Of a stretch of DNA of 11,473 nucleotides, positions 1-7,140 are shown in pieces. Position numbers and translations under genes: made by a program. Source of the stretch: Ectocarpus siliculosus (Eukaryota; Sar; Phaeophyceae; Ectocarpales; Ectocarpaceae). A model generated the notes under the pieces. It did no database searches and was not told the DNA's origin. It saw only the letters and a program-made list of their open reading frames with translations. Positions within the stretch are counted from its first letter, which is position 1. Each line of letters begins with the position of its first letter. The stretch spans positions 1,538,766 to 1,550,238 of the forward strand of contig FN649734.1 in NCBI GenBank assembly GCA_000310025.1. The letters are read 5' to 3'.

Positions 1-30
1 TGAAAGTTTCTGGAAATTTCGTTCTAGAAG
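1..30. promoter_or_regulatory. Heat-shock-element-like array (HSF binding site candidate)
   Basis: TTC at 8-10, GAA at 13-15 and TTC at 18-20 are each separated by exactly two bases, giving a perfect three-unit heat shock element (TTCnnGAAnnTTC). A second inverted pair, TTC 22-24 and GAA 27-29, follows with a one-base shift, and a further GAA lies at 2-4. Alternating 5-bp nGAAn units are the known recognition pattern of eukaryotic heat shock factor trimers. An A/T-rich stretch at 60-68 could serve as a TATA-like element for a rightward transcript, but no convincing rightward gene follows closely, so the site may serve a leftward gene outside the window. Binding is inferred from sequence alone. 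Confidence 0.45.
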
Positions 31-321
31 CCCGTTCCTTCGCCTCGAGTGAGAAACTGAGATAAATATGTTGTCCCGCGTGTTTTCTTATGTTGCCATA
101 ATCATCAATGTTTCCGGCCGGTCTCCCCGCCCTCCGAGGTTGCCGAAGGGGGCAGGCAACCGTGGTAATCCAAGCACTCAGCAGCAGTCAAAGGGGGTGG
201 ATCTCGCTGCACGCGGGCAAACATCCAACGGGCCAAAGGCGAGTTTCCTGTAGGTCGGCTGCCCAACTACTCCGTTGCTCTGTGTAGCTGTATGTAGCTA
301 GCTCTACATGAGCGTTTAATA

Positions 322-355
<34 letters not shown>

Positions 356-1478
356 GGAGGGAGAAGGAGGGAGGAAGGAAGGTACCACAAGCGAAGATAG
401 CCTTCCTTGGGGCCTGCTTGACAGTGTTGAAGAACAGAAGCTTGATTGACTGAGGTGAGTGGCAAAAGCAAGATGAGACCATCCAAGATAGAGCTGTTGA
501 CACCCGTGCGAAAGCTAACGCTCCCCACACTCTTCCTTGTACAAGAATATTTTTGCAAAACCGTAACACCGGCGGCTGTTGTGCTCCAAGGCGTGCGCCC
601 CTTGCTACGGCCGTCGCGGTGACTTTGTCGTCGGCACACCCTTCCCACCTTCCCACCCAACCAAAGAGGAGATGCGATGTATCGTAGGACGGCGGTCCAG
701 CGAGTTTCCTCGTTTTGTGCGGGAGGCGCCAAGGATGGTACGCGCAAATAGTTGGTCACCGTTCGATACGAACTACCCTGGTACCATCACTACTGCTGTA
801 CTACTGCTTGCTACAACATCTAGTCTAAATATATGTATACCTCCGCAGGCACGACGGCACAGCAATTGTTGTGCAGTCTCCAAAACGCACACACGAAAAG
901 AGAAAAGAATGGAACATGTGTTGACACCTCGGCTGCTTGCCAAACGTTGCTCGCTCATGGTTTTGCGTTTGGGGTGCCCGACTACTGTACACGACATGGC
1001 AACTTTGTACACCGCTTTTCGCCTTCGGCGTGATTGCGCAACAAACTCACCGAAAAGGAGAGGAAGCGAGGCAGCACACGCTTTTTTTTGGTACAAATAT
1101 ATGCATCGTGTGTGTTTGATCCGGCTGCCGCCATAAATAGGGCAACTTTTTTGTAAGACACGGAAGAACTTCTAACAATTATCTATGTTTTAGAGGAGGT
1201 AGAGCCGGGTAGATGCCCATCTCCCACAAATCACCCGTCGATTTTGTAAGACATTTTGTAAGGACAGAGACACCCGCTGCCATCACCAGTGTAGGTACCC
1301 ACGCACGCACACGGTCTTCTGCACACATACATACGCATATCTGCGCCGGAAACAAGGCAGCGAAATACACATACGTACCAGGTACGTACCCCGAAAAAAG
1401 CGGCGAAATAGCGCAAATAAAAAAAATGTAGACGATGCCAGTCAGTGCGAGCGCACACACACAGCCATTGATTGTGCC
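31..1478. other. No supported gene; intergenic or upstream sequence
   Basis: No open frame here has a credible protein signature. Those present overlap one another on both strands and run through the AG microsatellite or A-runs. A small frame at 69-253 starts with ATG close to the heat-shock-like array, but its 61 residues show no domain and it overlaps nothing that supports it. If the exon at 1479 is a real first exon, the right part of this stretch would be its promoter and 5' untranslated region. No clear TATA box stands out near it; the A-rich stretch around 1415-1427 is the only candidate. Confidence 0.5.
324..353. repeat. (AG)n microsatellite
   Basis: About 15 uninterrupted AG units, followed by a purine-rich tail of GGA-type repeats to about 381. 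A (CT)n tract of similar length at 5810-5838 is its reverse-complement counterpart, although no further similarity was seen around the two. Confidence 0.95.
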
Positions 1479-1605
1479 ATGTCAGAGGATGCAGGTACTG
1501 CTTCCTCACAGACCAGTGGCAGTACTGCTGGTGCTGGTGCTGGTGCTGCTGATGCTGCTGCAGCATCTCCTTCAGCTTCGCAGCAGTACAATAGTTTCGT
1601 GTTGG
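1479..1605 (+). CDS. Candidate first coding exon, Ser/Ala/Gly-rich N-terminus
   Basis: ATG at 1479 sits in a favourable context (gccATGT) and opens a frame of 42 codons plus one base, ending at a consensus donor (GG|GTAAGG, intron from 1606). The peptide begins MSEDAGTASSQ, continues with a Ser/Thr/Gly stretch and Ala-Gly repeats built on GCT/GGT codons, and ends SQQYNSFVL. Such low-complexity leaders are common at the N-termini of algal membrane proteins. Without splicing the frame stops 14 nt downstream of the donor, after only 45 codons. It ends in phase 1, which is what the exon beginning at 7182 (GG then ATG) requires; joined, the split codon is Gly and the frame runs directly into the receptor-like protein. 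One phase match has a one-in-three chance probability, and intermediate exons cannot be excluded, so assignment to that gene is an inference. Part of the exon could also simply be a degenerate GCT repeat. Confidence 0.4.
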
Positions 1606-2564
1606 GTAAGGTTGGGTAGGGTGCGGCATGTACGTTGTGTGTTTGGTTGAGTGTACGGTTGGCGACTTCCATACCAATTAAAAAAAAGAAAACAACTTGG
1701 CATCCCGCGTGAACCGCGACCATCCAATCGTACGTAAAGGAGTGGCGCTCCGCTGACACCGTCCCCACGTGTAAAAGGTACGCACATGTACCTCATTCCG
1801 GCAGCTGAAAAGGAGCTCAATCTTGGATCTGGGGGTCAGTGAGATCGGACCCGGTGCGATCTCACCGACCCCGGTGCGTCAATCGAATTAAATGTTTGTT
1901 TATCGTTTTTTTTTATCGCACCCCGGTGCCATCTCTCCGACCGGTGCCATCTCTCCGGCCGGTGCCAACTCTCCGACTAGTATACACATATTTAGTTGGT
2001 TGCGCCAACGTTTCCGTGGCAAGATTTACCCCTGTAACCATGCCGCCGGTGCTGGAATGATATCTCCGCGGTATGCCTCCAACACGTGGAACGAAGGATA
2101 CGGAAAACAACGGTAGATATCTCCACTGATGTTTCGTTGGATGCGTAAGAATACAGCAGCCACAAGCCAAGACAACATGGTTTACCAAGTGCCTGAGGTG
2201 CGTCGCTTGTGAGCACAACTCGACCGGCGGGAAAAGGGAACTCGTTTTTGCCGTTTTCCACCGGCGGGGTGCCTATATTCGCCGTGTCCGTTTACGCCGC
2301 CTGTTTGAAGTACCATGTACCATGCGTGTGGATGGGTGTTTTCTCGTTTAGCATCCACCGCACTAACTACTGCTATCGTCCGATTGATGCGATTGTGTGT
2401 ATTTGTGTAGATGGCGTGTGGAGCCTGCAACCGCAGCACAAGAACCGAGGTATCCGTACATACATACGTACACCCGCAAAGATTTAAATTTGTACCGTGC
2501 ATGCTGGAGTTATCGCGCGTGGGGTGTGCGTTAAAAGTTAATAGTCCAAGCTTGGCCTTCAGGA
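1606..2564. other. Non-coding stretch left of the retrotransposon
   Basis: No supported exon. Short overlapping open frames on both strands have no recognisable domain. The stretch contains the GGTGC(C/G)ATC repeat cluster at 1851-1978 and, at 2500-2531, a degenerate copy of a sequence that reappears right of the LTR element at 5499-5530. It is either part of a long first intron, if the 1479 exon splices to 7182, or intergenic. Confidence 0.5.
1851..1978 (-). repeat. Cluster of GGTGC(C/G)ATCTC(A/T)CC units, incl. three 18-bp tandem copies
   Basis: Three tandem 18-bp units start at 1925, 1943 and 1961 (core GGTGCCATCTCTCCG; the third carries an A for T change). Related units with GGTGCG start at 1853 and 1873, separated by a T-rich spacer at 1880-1915. 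Read on the minus strand the unit is GGAG-NN-AT(G/C)GCACC, the same unit seen on the plus strand at 5505-5619. Together they look like inverted subterminal repeats of an older DNA element or MITE, but no precise terminus or target duplication could be fixed. Confidence 0.6.
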
Positions 2565-2569
2565 ATTTC
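2565..2569. repeat. Left target site duplication (ATTTC)
   Basis: ATTTC directly precedes the TG of the left LTR. The identical five bases directly follow the CA of the right LTR (5482-5486). A five-base duplication is typical for integrase-mediated LTR element insertion. Confidence 0.85.
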
Positions 2570-2834
2570 TGTTAGTGCACTGCCGCCCTCAGCGGTCTGT
2601 GGTGTTGAGACTGGGGACTATTTATCCCAGGAACAGCAGATATAAAAGGACCATGTATTGTATATATTCCTCACGCAAGCCCCTCAGGCAAGTGCCGGGA
2701 GCACACCGCCGTGTGCTCCCGGGGGCCCCGCACTTGGACCACAACCGCATTCATACCCTCACACCCATACTTCCCATACGCGTATCCCCCACAGAGGATG
2801 CACAGATCGGACTCATATCCAAGTACCACAAACA
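2570..2834 (-). repeat. Left LTR (3' LTR if the element is minus strand)
   Basis: 265 bp, TG at 2570 and CA at 2833-2834. It contains a TATA-like ATATAAAAGG on the plus strand near 2639 and a TATATA-containing stretch readable on either strand near 2661, so core promoter strand is ambiguous. A GC-rich hairpin lies at 2695-2722. It aligns end to end with 5215-5481. Confidence 0.9.
2695..2722. other. Hairpin within left LTR
   Basis: A 12-bp perfect stem (2695-2706 pairing with 2711-2722; core GGGAGCACAC/GTGTGCTCCC) closes a four-base CGCC loop. The right LTR keeps an 11-bp version at 5343-5368 with loop CACC; the substitution falls in the loop. It could act in RNA packaging, dimerisation or 3' end formation, but no function is shown. 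Confidence 0.75.
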
Positions 2835-2844
2835 GCCCCCCTAC
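2835..2844 (-). other. Candidate polypurine tract next to the left LTR
   Basis: On the minus strand GTAGGGGGGC immediately precedes the TGTTTG that starts the LTR. A G-rich purine run at this exact position is the usual primer for plus-strand DNA synthesis in LTR elements and sets the inferred minus orientation. The opposite end (plus strand just before 5215) is pyrimidine-rich and would not serve. Confidence 0.5.
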
Positions 2845-4189
2845 TTGATACGATGTACGATCTTGCCACCCTTCACGCGCAATCAGCCAATACAGAAAAA
2901 CACCGCTTGAGAAAACTTATTCAACAAAAAAACTGGCTACGCATCCAACACAAAGCGTCTCCATCAGTTTATTCACGAATCCAAAGCGTTCGTCTCTGGA
3001 AATAATCTCAAACCGTTGACACAAAATAATCATCCTCAGAAAAGCCCTACCCAACAATTATTTGTGCTACATCAGAAAGGCGTCGGAACGAAAACGGACA
3101 TTTCTGGAAAAATCAACTTCCAAAAGAGTTGGCACCAAATCCTCAAACAAAACAAAAACTCAACTGCTTGACCAATCAAAGCGAGAATTCGGAAAGCACA
3201 ATGGCCCCAACCATTAATCGTCAAAAACATGTCAAATCCTTCCTCCAATATAGTGTCCGAGGACCAAATCCTAAACGCGCGCACCCGCTAATCGGTACCG
3301 TCACTGTTGTCCAAGAAACGATAGAAAATATAAGCAAGCATCCACGCAAACAGCCCCCCTGCTCTCAGCTCCCAAAATTCACCCCGAGCTAATATCTCGA
3401 TGTCAACAGTCCCCCCTGCTTTGCCGTTCACCTAAAACCCAAACAGACAAGGCCAGAAAATGAACCAATTCGATTGCTGCTCACGCCCTCTAGAATCATG
3501 GTCATACATGACATCCCCCCCCATGATTTTCGATGCAAGAGCAGCAAAACATGCGATACAAACCAAAAACATGAAAACACGTTACACACATGGCATCAAA
3601 CTCCGGGAAACGTTCGTACCGTATGAAAACTGTCTTTGCAACTGGAACTCCAAAAGCTACCCTGCTCCCTGAGCGGCATGCCTTCACGCACGTCAAACAA
3701 CGCGCTATCATCCCATTTCTTGCGCGCGGCTAAAAACACACCGCAGAGAGCGACCACTTAACTCAGGACCTAACATAAAAAAAATAAAAAAATACGCACA
3801 AGTGCAAAACGCTGAAACGTACTCCCTCCAAAGAAGACGGAAATAGTATGAAGCATTCAGCTACAAGGTAAAACACGACTGAAAATATACCAATAACCAA
3901 GGAAAAAAAAATACCCACGTGCTGCTTCCTATTCCACAGGTTGTGGCAATGCTTATCTTGTCCCAGCGTACATTTATTATCATGAACCCAAGTACAGAAA
4001 AAAAAAAATACGCACACGCCGTGGCACACGTCTTTTCTGCATCAAAGTGCACGGTGCGCTCGCAAGAGAAAAACCGAACAAAAACATTAATACGAAGCCA
4101 AATGGCGAAGCTAAAACGTGCATGCCTGCTCACAAAACCGAACAAAGTCGTAAACGTTTCACATTTTCTCCCACTTGGCTGAAAAAAGG
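2845..4189. other. A/C-rich non-coding half of retrotransposon interior
   Basis: This stretch is rich in A and C and poor in G on the plus strand, in sharp contrast to the GC-rich half. Open frames are short (up to about 95 codons on the plus strand) and show no domain; the longer minus-strand frame over 3861-4400 is T-rich and crosses the composition boundary. It includes two extra copies of the polypurine-tract-like sequence at 3347-3360 and 3404-3420. No pol-type motifs were recognised. Confidence 0.55.
3347..3420 (-). repeat. Internal duplicates of the LTR/polypurine junction
   Basis: CAAACAGCCCCCCT at 3347-3360 is identical over 14 bases to the LTR-interior junction at 2829-2842 (last six LTR bases plus the polypurine tract). 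CAACAGTCCCCCCTGCT at 3404-3420 is a close variant. They might act as central polypurine tracts or be remnants of internal LTR junctions; neither is proven. Confidence 0.5.
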
Positions 4190-4634
4190 TGAGGTCGTCG
4201 CTGTCACCGTGTCCTCCCCGTTCCCGGTCGACTCGAGGGCGCCACCGCTGCTGCTGCCACTGCCATCGCCGCCGTTGCCGTTCCCCCGCCGCCACGACCG
4301 TCATGAGTTCCAGCGCCAACACGACTGCCGGTAACGTCGCTGCTGCCGCCTCTACCACCGCCGCCGTTGTCGTCGCTGCCGCCGACGGGGCTCTGGCCAA
4401 AACCGCCGCTGCCGTCTTCTGCTGCCGTCGGAGCTCTGGCCGAAGCCACCACTCCCGTCGCTGCTCCTGCTGCCGCCGGTGTCGCCGCCGGAGCTCTGGC
4501 CGAAGCCGCCACTCCCGTCACGGCTGCCGCCGTTGCTGCCGTTGCCGCTGCCACTCCCGTTCCTGCCCCTATCGAAGGGGTACGCCACCCCTGGGACCGC
4601 CCCCCGTCTCCTCGCGCCACGCGAAGATGTCTTA

Positions 4635-4815
4635 CCGGGGTCGAAGGGGTGCGTCGGGGCTCCACTCCAGGTTTCATCTAACCCCTCACCCCCGTTCCCA
4701 TCACCGCCGCTTTCCTCGCTGCTGCTGCTGCAGCTGCAGCTCACTTCCTCCTCAGCCTTCCCGGGGTCGAAAGGGTTGCGTCGGGGCTCCACTCCAGATT
4801 TCATCCAACCCCTCG
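4635..4815. repeat. Dispersed ~53-bp repeat pair inside the retrotransposon
   Basis: 4635-4687 and about 4761-4814 are nearly identical over about 53 bp (starting CCGGGGTCGAA and ending AACCCCTC), differing by about four bases and a one-base indel. Partial copies lie near 4568-4590 and 5059-5083. The one-base indel shifts the frame between copies. Confidence 0.75.
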
Positions 4816-4853
4816 TCGCCGCCCGTACGGCCGTCTGGACACCCGACGCCAAC

Positions 4854-4933
4854 GCGGCGACCGGGGACACCGCTGCTGCTCCTGCCGCTGCCGTTCCCCC
4901 CGTCACCGATGTCGCTACCGCCGCCGCTGCGGC

Positions 4934-4975
<42 letters not shown>

Positions 4976-5197
4976 GGCCGCCGCTGCTCCGGTCATCCGT
5001 CTCTCCACCATACTTCTCCTCTCCATCCACACGCACCTCCAGCGTAGAAAATCCTCCAGGGTCAAAAGGGTACGACGCGCTCCTCTCGAAACCGCAGATG
5101 CCGTCGTCTCCGCCGCTGCTGCAGGTCAGGGTGCCCGGGGCCATCGCGGCGACCGGGGACGACGCTGCTGCTGCCGCCGCTGCCGCCCCCCCCGTCG
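4854..5197. repeat. Second dispersed ~52-bp repeat pair
   Basis: 4854-4906 and 5145-5197 share a segment starting CGCGGCGACCGGGGAC followed by GCTGCTGCT/GCCGCTGCC blocks and ending in a C-run plus CCGTC. This points to internal duplication during growth of the GC-rich half. Confidence 0.6.
4935..4975. repeat. (GCT)n microsatellite flanked by GCGGCCGC on both sides
   Basis: About 13 GCT units, bracketed by the octamer GCGGCCGC at 4929-4936 and 4974-4981. In the minus-strand frames it gives Ala or Ser runs according to frame. Confidence 0.9.
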
Positions 5198-5212
5198 CCG
5201 CCGCCGCCGCCA
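5195..5212 (-). other. Candidate primer binding site
   Basis: Two bases inside the right LTR, the minus strand reads TGGCGGCGGCGG. Primer binding sites pair with a tRNA 3' end and so start with TGG at about this spacing. Because this is a GCC repeat, the match may be coincidental and no specific tRNA is proposed. Confidence 0.25.
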
Positions 5213-5214
5213 CG

Positions 5215-5481
5215 TGTTAGTGCACTGCCGCCCTCAGCGGTCTGTGGTGTTGAGACTGGGGACTATGTTATCCCAGGAACAGCAGATAAAAAAAGGACCA
5301 TGTATTGTATATATTCGTCACGCAAGCCCCTCAGGCAAGTGCCGGGAGCACACCACCGTGTGCTCCCGCGAGCCTCGCACTTGAACCACAACCGCATACA
5401 TACCCTCACACCCATACTTCACATACGCGTATCCCCCACAGAGGATGCACAGATCGGACTCATATCCAAGTACCACAAACA
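5215..5481 (-). repeat. Right LTR (5' LTR if the element is minus strand)
   Basis: 267 bp, TG at 5215 and CA at 5480-5481, about 96% identical to the left LTR. The TATA-like motif of the left copy is changed here to an A-run (GATAAAAAAAGG). The LTR hairpin is retained at 5343-5368. Confidence 0.9.
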
Positions 5482-5486
5482 ATTTC
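5482..5486. repeat. Right target site duplication (ATTTC)
   Basis: Identical to 2565-2569 and directly adjacent to the CA end of the right LTR. Confidence 0.85.
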
Positions 5487-5504
5487 GTCATAATCGCACA
5501 TGCT

Positions 5505-5630
5505 GGAGCTAATCGCACAGAGGTGTGCGTATCGAAACCAAATGATTGATTCGATTCCCGCGCAGGGCCCGGAGTCATCGATCGCACACCAGTCCGGAGC
5601 CATCGCACCCCCATCGCACCCAAGTGCGAT
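5505..5630 (+). repeat. Cluster of GGAG-N-ATCGCAC units
   Basis: Units start at 5505 (GGAGCTAATCGCAC), 5571 (GGAGTCATCGATCGCAC) and 5596 (GGAGCCATCGCAC), followed by ATCGCACC at 5612 and an inverted GTGCGAT at 5624. A degenerate unit also lies left of the LTR element at 2506-2519. The left cluster at 1851-1978 carries the same unit inverted, suggesting one older repeat split by the retrotransposon. Confidence 0.55.
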
Positions 5631-5807
5631 GAAAACGAAATAGCCAAAATGTTTGAGAAACAACCGAACGGGGGTGCTATGACTCGCGATCTTATTCTTC
5701 TTACGTACGGTCCGCAGTTCCGCTTTGGCGCTGTGGAGTAATCGTACATATCTGGTACTTTTGTATGGGCGGCTCTTCTCCCTGCTCTTCTCCCTGCTCT
5801 TGTCGTT

Positions 5808-5809
<2 letters not shown>

Positions 5810-5838
<29 letters not shown>
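5810..5838. repeat. (CT)n microsatellite
   Basis: About 14 CT units directly after the CTCTTCTCCCTG tandem repeat. Confidence 0.95.
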
Positions 5839-5841
<3 letters not shown>

Positions 5842-6069
5842 CGATTGCACGGCGTCTTTTAGTAAGCCCGAGCATTCGCATTGGGCGACTAGCCGCAGAT
5901 AACTCAGAACCTAACAACTCTGAGCACCATTTGCATGCTCGCCCGTAAAACCTATATTACCGCCATTCGTATGTAGCATCACCCTAGGAACTAAATAAGA
6001 ACTTCAGCCTCGGCCTAAATTAGAGGTCTTGAAGTGCGGCGCGTATTGCGTGCTTCGTCCTCTGCGTAT

Positions 6070-6094
6070 CCCCCACCCCCACCCCCACCCCCCC
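6070..6094. repeat. C5A repeat, quadruplex/i-motif candidate
   Basis: Four runs of at least five C separated by single A (6070-6074, 6076-6080, 6082-6086, 6088-6094). The minus strand therefore has four G-runs with one-base loops, a strong G-quadruplex pattern. A shorter relative occurs at 6668-6686. The unit is not the TTTAGGG-type telomere repeat. Confidence 0.8.
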
Positions 6095-6161
6095 TGTCCA
6101 TGTATTGCAGCATCGTTGGCGTGCTGAGTCCTACGGAAAGTGTTTTTTTGCGTGAGACCCC

Positions 6162-6207
6162 ATCAAACCATTAGACGAGTCAGCGTTGAGTAGTCTAATG
6201 GTTTGAT
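6162..6207. repeat. Perfect 15-bp inverted repeat with 16-nt loop
   Basis: ATCAAACCATTAGAC at 6162-6176 is the exact reverse complement of 6193-6207. It could be a hairpin in a transcript, a small MITE-like palindrome or a regulatory dyad; no T-tail or flanking duplication marks it as one of these. Confidence 0.85.
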
Positions 6208-7113
6208 TTCGGCTTCTATTGTCCTTTTTCTGCCAGACCCGCCTTGGCGCGTATTGTAGCCGACTGGCCGCCTGTTGATCATCGTGCAAGGGGATCGTGA
6301 ACCTCTTCGTTCCCCCGCAGGCAGCACCCTCGCGATCTACGGCGCCCCCTTCTCCACCTTCGCTAGTCAAGATGTCGCAGCGGGAACTATGGATACATTG
6401 GCCGATTTTCTTTCGTACGAAGTACATTTTATTTTTGCCTTTGAGCACGGGCACCACGCCTATAACAGCAGGCTGTCTACGACCTCACGGATTGACACTA
6501 CTGCTGTAACTGGTGCTTTTTCCTTGCGTTGCGAGAGAGTCAAAGATGCCGAGGTCTAGGAGTCCATTGAAGGTTAGAAGGGGCATATGCATGTTGGAGG
6601 AATGACAAAATGATAGGTCGACACAGCAGATAAAAAATCCTACACAGCAAAAATGGTGTGTTTGTAGCCCCCCCACCCCCACCCCCTCGCTCCAGATTCG
6701 CGAAAAGGTATTTAGGTAGGTGTGGACCCCGGAGGGGTGCTTTCTGTCACTGTACCTATGTGTGATGTGACCTCCCCCCCCCTTTCTCCAGCTCCGTCCT
6801 GTCGAGGACGCGTGGTCAATGGTCTAGCCGCTAAGGCATGAACAATACGAGTACTCCCCGCTTCTCCCTTGCTTCGTCGACGAATGCCTTCGTATTCGGC
6901 AGGGGAACGGAACGGGAAAGCTTACCAGGCGACAACCGGGGTAGGGGGGACAACATCAGAGTTGTGCTGTTGCTCCAAAGCCACTGTTGTGTTGTTGTTG
7001 CTCGTGTATCGGTACCCATTATTTCAATCCACCCCCCAAACAACAACAACCCTAACCATGGATCAGTACGGACAGACGGTACATAGCGAAATCGGACCAG
7101 TTTTGATGTGAAG

Positions 7114-7140
7114 ACAACAACAACAACAACAACAGCAACA
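7114..7140. repeat. (CAA)n microsatellite upstream of the 7182 exon
   Basis: About eight CAA-type units with one CAG interruption, followed by the pyrimidine-rich tract and TTTAG acceptor before 7182. Confidence 0.9.

Larger units (their letters stand above)
4190..5214 (-). other. GC-rich low-complexity half with repeat-encoded frames
   Basis: Several overlapping frames are open here on both strands because stop codons are rare in GCC/GCT-type repeats. On the minus strand, in sense with the inferred element, the frames repeat PFDPG/PFDRG-type peptides four times (from DNA near 5059-5083, 4761-4815, 4635-4688 and 4568-4590) and a GGFGQS peptide three times (near 4491, 4432 and 4388), interrupted by frame changes. 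On the plus strand the same DNA gives Ala/Pro/Val-rich GALAEA-type repeats. The minus reading could be a decayed gag-like or filler protein. No zinc knuckle (CCHC) or capsid domain was recognised, so it is not called as a CDS. Changes of unit length that are not multiples of three argue that coding is not under strong selection. Confidence 0.4.
2570..5481 (-). mobile_element. Complete non-autonomous LTR retrotransposon, 2.9 kb
   Basis: Two direct repeats of 265 and 267 bp bound a 2.38-kb interior; both begin TGTTAG and end AAACA, and perfect ATTTC duplications flank the element, so the boundaries are exact. By eye the LTRs differ by nine substitutions and two single-base indels (about 96% identity), implying a fairly recent but not brand-new insertion. 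Orientation is inferred as minus: AGGGGGGC (minus strand) abuts the inner end of the LTR at 2834 as a polypurine tract should, and a TGG-starting GC-rich primer-site candidate lies two bases inside the other LTR. The interior is split: 2835-4190 is A/C-rich on the plus strand and has no coding potential seen; 4190-5214 is very GC-rich, with dispersed repeats and long low-complexity frames. No RT, RNase H, integrase or protease motif was seen on either strand, so mobilisation in trans by an autonomous partner is inferred. Its size places it among LARD/TR-GAG/TRIM-like elements; family unknown. Confidence 0.85.

Noticed and set aside
579-1136. 185-codon plus-strand open frame
   Set aside because: No domain, scattered Cys/Arg composition and conflicting frames on both strands; no splice or start context that supports it.
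3861-4400. 179-codon minus-strand open frame
   Set aside because: It joins GC-repeat-derived Ala/Arg sequence to T-rich hydrophobic sequence across a composition boundary; no recognisable motif.
4189-5220. 343-codon plus-strand open frame
   Set aside because: It is stop-free because of GCC/GCT-type repeats, lies inside the retrotransposon, runs against the inferred element direction, crosses into the LTR and has no domain beyond Ser/Arg/Pro/Ala runs.
5460-5840. Minus-strand open frame with Arg-Glu repeats
   Set aside because: The Arg-Glu run is simply the CT microsatellite read on the other strand, and the frame overlaps the LTR end.
3758-5916. Similar 17-19-base sequences at 3758-3775 and 5899-5916 (TAACTCAG(G/A)ACCTAACA)
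   Set aside because: The match is short, has no flanking similarity and one copy is inside the LTR element; too little to call a repeat family or functional site.
6070-6094. Interstitial telomere repeat
   Set aside because: The unit is C5A, not the TTTAGGG type expected for algae and plants or TTAGGG; treated as a simple repeat.
6275-6559. 94-codon plus-strand open frame before the receptor-like gene
   Set aside because: No domain or promoter signal; a competing frame in the same region is equally protein-like. Retained only as a possibility for an intermediate exon.
6812-6850. tRNA D-arm-like sequence (TGGTCTAGCCGCTAAGGC)
   Set aside because: No matching B box, T-arm or acceptor stem could be found downstream; not a tRNA gene or a clear SINE head.
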